Part shown: positions 1-5,082 of the stretch, piece after piece
Layout: each line of letters starts with the position of its first letter
How positions within the stretch are numbered: position 1 is the stretch's first letter
NCBI GenBank assembly: GCA_007134805.1
Contig: SLKB01000292.1
Location: forward strand, 1-8,038
DNA: 8,038 nt
Source: Paracoccaceae bacterium
GTDB lineage: Bacteria; Pseudomonadota; Alphaproteobacteria; Rhodobacterales; Rhodobacteraceae
Direction of reading: 5' to 3'
Made by a program: the position numbers and the translations under genes
The notes under the pieces: generated by a model
What the model saw: only the letters and a program-made list of their open reading frames with translations
Told to the model about the DNA's origin: nothing
Database searches by the model: none

Positions 1-234
1 CTCTGGCTGCGCCTTGTCTTCATGCTGATCGTGGCGGGCCTGATGTCGATCGCGCAATCGCTCGTCTTCCTGCTCGCGCTCATCCAGGTGGTGATCCTGC
101 TCGTCGACAATCGCCAGCCCAATCCAAGGATCGCCGAAGCGGGTGAGATCCTCGGCCGCTGGATCGCGCAGGCCGCGCATTATCTCACATTTGCGCAGGC
201 TGAGCGCCCGTGGCCCTTCGCCGAACGGCCGTGA
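1..234 (+). CDS. DUF4389 domain-containing membrane protein (3' part; 5' end outside window)
   Basis: The reading frame is open from base 1 and ends at TGA 232-234, giving 77 visible residues. The ATG at 22 lies inside the hydrophobic segment, so it is probably not the real start and the gene begins upstream of the window. The visible part has a long hydrophobic stretch (from LRLVFMLIVAGL to IQVVILLV) that spans the inner membrane, then a cytosolic-looking tail with PNPRIAEAGEILGRWIAQ and a closing RPWPF. This matches the C-terminal pattern I know from short DUF4389 proteins of proteobacteria (tail of the type N.RI..FG..LG.W......F.T...E..PFP). The function of that family is unknown. It is followed 66 bp later by pepF on the same strand, with a terminator-like hairpin between them, so co-transcription is uncertain. 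Confidence 0.75.
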   Translation, partial: LWLRLVFMLIVAGLMSIAQSLVFLLALIQVVILLVDNRQPNPRIAEAGEILGRWIAQAAHYLTFAQAERPWPFAERP

Positions 235-243
235 TCCGCTTGC

Positions 244-275
244 AGCCCGGCCCTGACGGGCCTAGTTAGGGCTTT
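244..275 (+). terminator. Possible rho-independent terminator after the DUF4389 gene
   Basis: An inner perfect stem GGCCC (249-253) / GGGCC (258-262) closes on the tetraloop TGAC. An outer stem AGCCC (244-248) / GGGCT (269-273) encloses it, with a 6-nt bulge TAGTTA on the 3' side. A short T run (273-275) follows. The structure starts 10 bp after the stop codon. The T tract is short and the bulge weakens the fold, so it could be an attenuating hairpin between DUF4389 and pepF and not a full terminator. Confidence 0.4.
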
Positions 276-289
276 CGACCCCCTCAGCC

Positions 290-293
290 GGAG
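290..293 (+). promoter_or_regulatory. Ribosome binding site of pepF
   Basis: GGAG lies 7 nt before the ATG at 301. It supports this start, which puts the family's typical N-terminal sequence PDWDLSDLY at residues 17-25. Confidence 0.65.
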
Positions 294-300
294 AAGACGC

Positions 301-2112
301 ATGGCCCTCGATCAGCAACAGAGCACGCAAACCGAATTCGGCGCCTTGCCGGATTGGGATCTGAGCGATCTCTACAAGGCCCCCGATGCGCCCGAAGTCG
401 CACGTGACATGACCTGGCTGAAACAGGAATGCGCCGATTTCGCAGCGACTTACGAAGGGAAGCTCGCGGATCTTGACGCGGCCGGGATGCTCGCCTGTGT
501 CCAGCGCTACGAGGTGATCGACAAGACCGCCGGGCGGCTCATGTCCTATGCAGGCCTGCGCTATTATCAGAACACGGTCGATGCTGCCCGCGCCAAGTTC
601 ATGGCCGATACGCAGGACAAGGTGACCGATGCGACCACCCCGCTGGTATTCTTCACGCTTGAATTGAACCGCATTCCCGAAGACACCTTCGCGGCGCTTC
701 TGGACGCGCATGCCGATCTCGCGCGCTACCGGACCGTATTCGAGCGGATGCGTGCCATGCGCCCGCATCAACTGTCCGATGAACTGGAGCGTTTCCTGCA
801 CGATCAGTCCACGGTCGGCGCGGCGGCGTGGAACCGGCTCTTTGACGAGACGATGGCGGGGCTCAGCTTCGATATCGAGGGCGAGGAAGAACCGCTCGCG
901 CTCGAATCGACGCTGAACCTGCTGACCGACCCCGACCGCGCGCGTCGCGAGGCGGCAGCCCGCGCGCTCGCCGATGTGTTGTCGCGTAATATCAAGCTCT
1001 TCGCGCGGGTCCATAACACGCTCACCAAGGACAAGGAGATCGAGGATCGCTGGCGCAAGATGCCCAGCCCGCAGCACGCGCGCCACCTCGCCAACCATGT
1101 CGAGCCCGAAGTGGTCGCCGCCCTGCGCGATGCGGTTGTCGCAGCCTATCCGCGGCTCAGCCACCGCTACTACGCGCTCAAGGCCCGCTGGATGGGCTTC
1201 GACAAGCTGGAGCTTTGGGACCGCAACGCGCCCCTGCCGATCGAGCCTCCGCGCACGATCAGCTGGGATGAGGCGCGGCAAACCGTGACCGAGGCCTATG
1301 CGAGCTTCTCGCCGCAGCTTGCCGAACTGGCCGAGCCCTTCTTCACGAAAGGCTGGACGGACGCCGCCGTCAAGCCCGGCAAGGCCCCCGGCGCCTTCGC
1401 CCACCCGACCGTAAGCGACGCGCACCCCTACGTGATGCTGAACTATCTCGGCAAACCGCGCGATGTGATGACCCTTGCGCATGAACTGGGGCATGGCGTG
1501 CACCAGCGCCTTGCAGCCGCGCAGGGTGAACTGTTGTCCTCGACGCCACTGACTCTTGCCGAGACGGCGTCCGTCTTCGGCGAGATGCTGACCTTCCGCA
1601 AGATGCTCGAGAACGCGAAAACCGATGCCGAGCGCAAGACACTGCTCGCCGGCAAGGTCGAGGACATGATCAACACGGTCGTGCGCCAGATCGCCTTCTA
1701 TGATTTCGAATGCAAGCTGCACGCGGCGCGCCGCGACGGTGAGCTGACGCCCGAGGATATCAGCGCGCTCTGGATGGCGGTGACGCGCGAAAGCCTCGGG
1801 CCTGCCTTCAATTTCCGCGAGGGCGAGGGGTTCGAGGCCTACTGGGCCTATATCCCGCATTTCATCCACTCGCCCTTCTATGTCTACGCCTATGCCTTCG
1901 GCGACGGGCTGGTGAACGCGCTCTACGCGGCCTATGAGGACGCGCCCGAAGGGTTTCAGGACAAGTATTTCGAGATGCTCTCTGCGGGCGGGTCAAAACA
2001 CCACAGCGCGCTGCTCGCGCCCTTCGGCCTCAACGCGTCGGACCCCGCCTTCTGGAACAAGGGCCTCGAGATGATCGCGGGCTTCATCGACGAACTCGAA
2101 GCGATGGAGTAA
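301..2112 (+). CDS. pepF: M3-family oligoendopeptidase (PepF/M3-type zinc metallopeptidase)
   Basis: This is a complete 603-residue protein, the usual length for the alphaproteobacterial PepF/M3 group. It is a cytoplasmic zinc endopeptidase expected to cut short peptides internally and so to act in peptide recycling. The N-terminal motif LPDWDLSDLY (residues 16-25) is typical. The zinc site is visible as HELGH (His394, Glu395, His398), with the third ligand predicted at Glu421 in LAETAS, at the relative position known for M3 enzymes such as thimet oligopeptidase. The C-terminal segment HFIHSPFYVYAYAFG (from residue 520) is the substrate-binding and transition-state-stabilising His/Tyr region of the family. 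No signal peptide or membrane segment is seen. It converges with the dehydrogenase gene, only 36 bp from its stop. The M3 family assignment is firm; the exact substrate range cannot be read from sequence. Confidence 0.95.
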   Translation: MALDQQQSTQTEFGALPDWDLSDLYKAPDAPEVARDMTWLKQECADFAATYEGKLADLDAAGMLACVQRYEVIDKTAGRLMSYAGLRYYQNTVDAARAKFMADTQDKVTDATTPLVFFTLELNRIPEDTFAALLDAHADLARYRTVFERMRAMRPHQLSDELERFLHDQSTVGAAAWNRLFDETMAGLSFDIEGEEEPLALESTLNLLTDPDRARREAAARALADVLSRNIKLFARVHNTLTKDKEIEDRWRKMPSPQHARHLANHVEPEVVAALRDAVVAAYPRLSHRYYALKARWMGFDKLELWDRNAPLPIEPPRTISWDEARQTVTEAYASFSPQLAELAEPFFTKGWTDAAVKPGKAPGAFAHPTVSDAHPYVMLNYLGKPRDVMTLAHELGHGVHQRLAAAQGELLSSTPLTLAETASVFGEMLTFRKMLENAKTDAERKTLLAGKVEDMINTVVRQIAFYDFECKLHAARRDGELTPEDISALWMAVTRESLGPAFNFREGEGFEAYWAYIPHFIHSPFYVYAYAFGDGLVNALYAAYEDAPEGFQDKYFEMLSAGGSKHHSALLAPFGLNASDPAFWNKGLEMIAGFIDELEAME

Positions 2113-2113
2113 G

Positions 2114-2138
2114 CGGCAGGCGGGCTTCACACCTGCCG
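2114..2138. terminator. Hairpin shared by two convergent genes, possible bidirectional terminator
   Basis: A perfect 7-bp inverted repeat CGGCAGG (2114-2120) / CCTGCCG (2132-2138), with an 11-nt loop, fills most of the 36-bp gap between the stop codons of pepF and the dehydrogenase gene. An alternative small hairpin ACACC (2129-2133) / GGTGT (2139-2143) overlaps it. Neither strand has a T run after the stem, so the call rests on position and symmetry only. Confidence 0.4.
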
Positions 2139-2148
2139 GGTGTCCGGA

Positions 2149-3102
2149 TCAGAGAGGGTTCAGAAGCGGCTGGTCGTTGAGATGCGCAATCGCGTTCTCG
2201 ACGGCCATCAGCCCCATCTCCTCGCGCACATCAAGCGCCGCGGTGCCCAGATGCGGCAGCAATGTCACATTCTCCATCTGGCGCAGCGCCTCGGGCACGC
2301 GCGGCTCGTTCTCGTAGACATCGAGCCCCGCACCGCCGATCTGCCCCGACTGCAGCGCAGCGATCAGGGCGGTCTCGTCAACCACATCGCCGCGCGCAAT
2401 ATTGATCAGATGCGCATGCGGCCGCATCGACGCGAGTTCCGCCGCGCCGATCAGGTGGCGCGTCTCGGCCCCGCCGGGCACCGCGAGGATCACGCAATCG
2501 GACGCGGCGAGCAGCGCCTCGAGGCTGTCGGCCGCCCGCGCCGGCATCTCGAGATGCTTGTAGCTGCGCGAGTGGTACATGACTTTCATCCCCAGCCCGT
2601 AATGCACCCGCCTCGCGATGGCCTGACCGATGCGCCCCATGCCGATGATCCCGCAGGTCTTGCCGCCCAGATGCAGCCCGAGCATCTGCGTCGGGTGCCA
2701 GCCTGTCCATTTGCCCGCGCGCACCAGACGCTCGCCCTCGGCGGCACGGCGCGCGCTCATCAGCATCAGCATCAGTGCAATATCGGCCGTGGCCTCGGTC
2801 ACGGCGCCGGGGGTGTTGGTCACCGCGATGCCCACCTTGCGCGCGGCTTCGACATCGATGTGGTTGTAGCCCACGCCGAAATTCGCAAGAAGGCGGCAGC
2901 GCGATCCTTCCATGCCTTCAAACACCTCGGCGGTGAACAGATCGCCCAGGGTCGGGATGACGACATCGTAAAGGACGAGGGACGCGCGCATCTCGCCTTT
3001 CTTCAGCGGCGTGTTGAGCGGGCGTTCCGTGACATTGAAGGCCGCCTGCGCAGCGCGCAGCGCCTTGGGCGGCATCGGGCGGGTGAGGTAAAGTTCAGCC
3101 AT
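2149..3102 (-). CDS. D-2-hydroxyacid dehydrogenase (glyoxylate/hydroxypyruvate reductase or D-glycerate dehydrogenase type)
   Basis: A complete 317-residue cytoplasmic oxidoreductase, normal family length, expected to interconvert a 2-keto acid and a D-2-hydroxy acid with NAD(P)H. The Rossmann motif GMGRIG is at residues 154-159. The catalytic triad is Arg237 (NIARGD), Glu266 (YENEP) and His284 (LLPHLGTA). The Arg-to-Glu spacing of 29 and Glu-to-His spacing of 18 equal those known for D-glycerate dehydrogenase. At the end of the second beta strand the sequence reads YHSRS and lacks an acidic residue, which suggests NADPH over NADH (inference). Substrate is not certain; glyoxylate or hydroxypyruvate is the best guess. 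It is the last gene of the leftward cluster, starting 9 bp after csaA, with a good ribosome binding site overlapping the csaA stop. Confidence 0.93.
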   Translation of the reverse strand: MAELYLTRPMPPKALRAAQAAFNVTERPLNTPLKKGEMRASLVLYDVVIPTLGDLFTAEVFEGMEGSRCRLLANFGVGYNHIDVEAARKVGIAVTNTPGAVTEATADIALMLMLMSARRAAEGERLVRAGKWTGWHPTQMLGLHLGGKTCGIIGMGRIGQAIARRVHYGLGMKVMYHSRSYKHLEMPARAADSLEALLAASDCVILAVPGGAETRHLIGAAELASMRPHAHLINIARGDVVDETALIAALQSGQIGGAGLDVYENEPRVPEALRQMENVTLLPHLGTAALDVREEMGLMAVENAIAHLNDQPLLNPL

Positions 3103-3107
3103 CTGTG

Positions 3108-3113
3108 CCCCTC
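3108..3113 (-). promoter_or_regulatory. Ribosome binding site of the dehydrogenase gene, overlapping the csaA stop codon
   Basis: On the minus strand GAGGGG lies 5 nt before the ATG at 3102, and its GA belongs to the TGA stop of csaA (3114-3112). Ribosomes finishing csaA therefore sit on this site, which suggests coupled translation and fixes the start. Confidence 0.7.
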
Positions 3114-3453
3114 AATGCATCCGCGCGCCGTCGGGCACCGGGTGATCGGGCGCAAGCAGGCTGATCCGTCCCGCCGCATCGCTCGCCCCGAGCACCAGCA
3201 CTTCGGACAGGAACGGACCGATCTGCCGCGGCGGGAAATTGACCACGGCCATAACCTGCCGGCCCACGAGATCCTCGGGCGTATAGAGGTCGGTGATCTG
3301 CGCCGAGGATTTCCGCAGGCCGATTTCGGCCCCGAACTCGATCCAGAGCTTGATCGCAGGCTTGCGTGCCTCGGGGAAAGGTTCGGCGCGTGTGACCGTG
3401 CCTGCGCGGATATCGACCGCCTCGAACTGGGCGAAGGTGATCTGCGTGCTCAT
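3112..3453 (-). CDS. csaA: CsaA-type tRNA-binding-domain protein (putative secretion chaperone)
   Basis: A complete 113-residue protein, nearly all of it one tRNA-binding OB-fold domain of the CsaA type. Typical features are FEAVDIRAGTV (residues 10-20), the central GRQVMAVVNFPPRQIGPF (64-81) and the following SEVLVLGA (83-90), as in CsaA proteins of about 110 residues. In Bacillus subtilis CsaA is a homodimeric export-related chaperone; its job in alphaproteobacteria is not established, and the fold is also related to the C-terminal domain of methionyl-tRNA synthetase. The ATG overlaps the proC stop in an ATGA arrangement, and no strong ribosome binding site is seen before it, so it is probably translated by re-initiation after proC. 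Family assignment is strong, function tentative. Confidence 0.92.
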   Translation of the reverse strand: MSTQITFAQFEAVDIRAGTVTRAEPFPEARKPAIKLWIEFGAEIGLRKSSAQITDLYTPEDLVGRQVMAVVNFPPRQIGPFLSEVLVLGASDAAGRISLLAPDHPVPDGARMH

Positions 3454-4262
3454 TCGGCCAACTCGCGCGCGCGCGCCGCCGCGGCACCCACCGCCCGGCG
3501 CATGAGCGGGGAAAGCCCCATGTCCTTATCCATCAGGATTTCGAGCGCGGCGGCGGTCGTTCCGCCCGGGCTGGTGACATTCTGGCGCAGCTCTGCGGCG
3601 GGCGCGTCGTTGTGATAGGCGAGTTGCCCCGCACCGACCACGGTCGCGCGCGCCAGTTGCATCGCCAACTCAGGCGCCAGCCCCTCGGCCTCGCCGGCTG
3701 CGGCCATCGCCTCGATCAGATGGAAGACATAGGCCGGGCCAGAGCCCGAAACGGCCGTCACCGCATCCATCTGGGCTTCGGCCGAGAGCGTGACAGTCTC
3801 GCCAACGGCCGAAAGCAGCGCCTGCGCAAGCTCCATGTCTGCCGTGCTGGCATGCGGGTTGGCGAACAGCGCCGTGACCCCACGGCCGACGGCGGCCGGC
3901 GTGTTGGGCATCGCGCGAATGACCGGCGTGTGCGCGCCGAACACCTCCTCGAACCGGGCGATGGGCGTGCCGGCGGCGATCGACAGGATCAGCGTGCCGC
4001 CGCCGCCATAGGCCTGCAATCCGTCCAGCGCATCGCCCATCATCTGCGGCTTGATCGCCAGCAGCATCACCGCCGGGGCAGGGGGCAGATCCGCGTTCAG
4101 ATGCGCGCCGGTCGCTTCCAGCCAGGCCGAGGGCTTGGGGTCGATCACATGCACCGCCGATGCTGCAAGCCCCTTTTCCAGCCAGCCGGACAGCAGGGCA
4201 GAGCCCATCTTGCCGCAGCCCAGCAACACCAATCCGTTGGTTTCGATCGCCTCGAATGACAT
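3450..4262 (-). CDS. proC: Pyrroline-5-carboxylate reductase (proline biosynthesis)
   Basis: A complete 270-residue protein, typical ProC length. It catalyses the last step of proline synthesis, reducing 1-pyrroline-5-carboxylate to proline with NAD(P)H in the cytoplasm. The N-terminal Rossmann motif GCGKMG is at residues 15-20, KPQ at 71-73 and RAMPNTPA at 116-123. The dimerisation/active-site domain shows SGSGPAYVF (172-180) and the family signature VTSPGGTTAAALEIL (229-243). A GAGGG ribosome binding site (4271-4275) lies 8 nt before the ATG. It follows the YbjN gene by 68 bp and overlaps csaA by 4 bp. The last codons (ARARE) are made of a pure CG alternation. Confidence 0.96.
   Translation of the reverse strand: MSFEAIETNGLVLLGCGKMGSALLSGWLEKGLAASAVHVIDPKPSAWLEATGAHLNADLPPAPAVMLLAIKPQMMGDALDGLQAYGGGGTLILSIAAGTPIARFEEVFGAHTPVIRAMPNTPAAVGRGVTALFANPHASTADMELAQALLSAVGETVTLSAEAQMDAVTAVSGSGPAYVFHLIEAMAAAGEAEGLAPELAMQLARATVVGAGQLAYHNDAPAAELRQNVTSPGGTTAAALEILMDKDMGLSPLMRRAVGAAAARARELAE
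3464..3476. repeat. Short (CG)n tract in the 3' end of proC
   Basis: Thirteen bases of perfect C/G alternation encode the ARAR part of the ProC C-terminus. This is a small simple repeat, probably a by-product of GC-rich Ala/Arg codons. It lies only 11 bp before the csaA start codon, inside the stretch where the csaA ribosome binding site would fall. Confidence 0.6.
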
Positions 4263-4288
4263 GCCCGTCGCCCTCGTGTTTTTTTCCG

Positions 4289-4317
4289 AGTCTGCGCGGC
4301 GGACATGAGGGGGTCAA
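4289..4317 (-). promoter_or_regulatory. Candidate sigma-70-like promoter for proC
   Basis: On the minus strand TTGACC (4317-4312, five of six matches to the -35 consensus) is followed after exactly 17 bp by CAGACT (4294-4289, three of six to the -10). Transcription would start near the A7 run (4285-4279) just ahead of the proC ribosome binding site, giving a leader of about 20 nt. The -10 is poor, so proC may rely on read-through from the YbjN gene. Confidence 0.3.
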
Positions 4318-4330
4318 GGGGGCATCGGCG

Positions 4331-4834
4331 TTATGCGCGGCCGACCGCCTCTGCCAGGGCCATGTTGAGGGCCGATTCGGGGCTGTGCTCGGCCCAGGCG
4401 ACGAGTTGGAAGGCCGGATAGAACCTCTCTGCCGCCGTGATCGCCGAACGGATCATCCGTTCGATCTGGTCGATGCCGGCGGGCGTGTCGTCCGACAAAA
4501 GAAGCCCGTAGCGCCAGACCATCAGGCGCTGGCTTTCCCAGAAGCTGAACGCACCCGACCAGACCATGTCATTGGCACGGCTGATGGTTTCATAGAGCGC
4601 CGCCATCGCGCCTTCGGGCGGATCCATCTCGAAAGTGCACAGAAGGCGCAGCATGTCATCGCGGGGTGACAGCGCGAGTGTCACGGAATAGGTGCGCCAC
4701 TGCCCCTCGACCGCCATGGCGATCTGATCCTCGTTCATCCGGTCGAAATCCCAGGAGTGATGCTCGGCCAGGGTCTCGACCATATCGATCGGGTGAAGGG
4801 TTTCGGATGAAAGGTAAAGCTCTGCTGCTGACAT
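4331..4834 (-). CDS. YbjN domain-containing protein
   Basis: A 167-residue protein from the ATG at 4834. The frame stays open to 4939, but the extra 35 residues look like translated leader sequence (arginine-rich, no family resemblance), and they would cover a palindrome and a GAGG ribosome binding site (4840-4843, 5 nt before the chosen ATG). The protein resembles alphaproteobacterial YbjN-domain proteins: HPIDMVETLAEHHSWDFDR (residues 14-32), the acidic/hydrophobic core with FEMDPPEG (68-75), FSFWESQRLMVWRYGLLL (97-113) and the end ERFYPAFQLVAWA (136-148). The fold is like that of type III secretion chaperones. YbjN has been tied to stress and motility in E. coli, but its molecular role is unknown. 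It has no signal peptide. It is the first gene of the cluster with proC, csaA and the dehydrogenase. Confidence 0.88.
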   Translation of the reverse strand: MSAAELYLSSETLHPIDMVETLAEHHSWDFDRMNEDQIAMAVEGQWRTYSVTLALSPRDDMLRLLCTFEMDPPEGAMAALYETISRANDMVWSGAFSFWESQRLMVWRYGLLLSDDTPAGIDQIERMIRSAITAAERFYPAFQLVAWAEHSPESALNMALAEAVGRA

Positions 4835-4839
4835 GCCCG

Positions 4840-4843
4840 CCTC
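4840..4843 (-). promoter_or_regulatory. Ribosome binding site deciding the YbjN start
   Basis: On the minus strand GAGG lies 5 nt before the ATG at 4834. It favours the 167-residue product over the longer open frame beginning at 4939. Confidence 0.5.
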
Positions 4844-4854
4844 ATTTGCGCTGA

Positions 4855-4879
4855 CTGTGTCTGGCGCCGCTAGACACAG
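4855..4879. promoter_or_regulatory. Perfect palindrome upstream of the YbjN gene (operator or 5'-leader hairpin)
   Basis: The arms CTGTGTCT (4855-4862) and AGACACAG (4872-4879) are exact reverse complements around a 9-bp GC-rich centre. Two further G-C pairs (4864-4870 and 4865-4869) can form, leaving one mismatched position (4863/4871) and a three-base loop. The site ends 20 bp before the YbjN start codon and 11 bp before its ribosome binding site. It could be a dimeric repressor site or an mRNA hairpin affecting translation. No T run follows on either strand, so a terminator is unlikely. Which regulator, if any, binds is not known. Confidence 0.5.
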
Positions 4880-5082
4880 AGGGTGACCGCTATACTTTCC
4901 TGCGCCTCTGCGTGCGCTTACTAGATATGGTGGTAGCAATCCATCGCGCTGTAAAGAAAAAAGTCACGCATTAACGAAAAAGCTGGGGATAACCCGCGAG
5001 GGGCGCATCCATCGCGCCCGCACACGCATTGGTTGTGCGCGGGGAGCAGGGACTCGGTGGTCAACACGGGGGCTCGCGCAGT
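4880..5082. other. Intergenic region between pepN and the YbjN gene, with an AT-rich island
   Basis: The 248-bp gap (4835-5082) is the longest noncoding stretch here. Its left part holds the palindrome. The middle (about 4949-4983) is unusually A-rich on the plus strand for this genome, with runs AAAAAA and AAAAA, and probably carries the promoter of the YbjN cluster. I could not identify a pair with good -35 and -10 boxes: TTTACA (4955-4950, minus) and TATAGC (4894-4889, minus) have no well-spaced partner. The right part holds hairpins downstream of pepN. I see no credible small gene or tRNA. Confidence 0.5.
5001..5042 (-). terminator. Hairpins downstream of pepN, possible terminator
   Basis: Two stems overlap by one base. 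GGGCGC (5001-5006) / GCGCCC (5014-5019) is a perfect 6-bp stem with a 7-nt loop. CGCACA (5019-5024) / TGTGCG (5034-5039) is a second 6-bp stem that extends by two G-C pairs past a one-base bulge. They lie 41-82 bp after the pepN stop. On the minus strand a T5 run comes about 19 nt after the first stem, too far for a classical intrinsic terminator. Role is plausible but weakly supported. Confidence 0.35.

Noticed and set aside
240..268. Possible pepF promoter TTGCAG-17 bp-TAGTTA
   Set aside because: Only three and two of six consensus matches, and it coincides with a terminator-like hairpin.
262..1869. 535-residue open frame on the minus strand opposite pepF
   Set aside because: The opposite strand encodes a complete M3 peptidase with all catalytic motifs. 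The antisense translation has no recognisable motif and the His/Arg/Gly-rich make-up typical of shadows in GC-rich genes.
2140..3615. 491-residue open frame on the plus strand opposite the dehydrogenase, csaA and the proC end
   Set aside because: It runs across three well-supported genes and has no family resemblance; Arg/His-rich shadow composition.
4279..4285. T7 run on the plus strand as terminator of a rightward transcript
   Set aside because: No stem precedes it and there is no rightward gene here; on the minus strand it is an A run just before the proC ribosome binding site.
4835..4939. N-terminal extension of the YbjN protein to 202 residues
   Set aside because: The extra 35 residues do not resemble the family, and they span the palindrome and ribosome binding site that support the ATG at 4834.
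4984..4992. Replication origin suggested by a DnaA-like box and AT-rich DNA
   Set aside because: Only one imperfect box is present and no origin-associated genes (dnaA, dnaN, parAB, hemE) are nearby.
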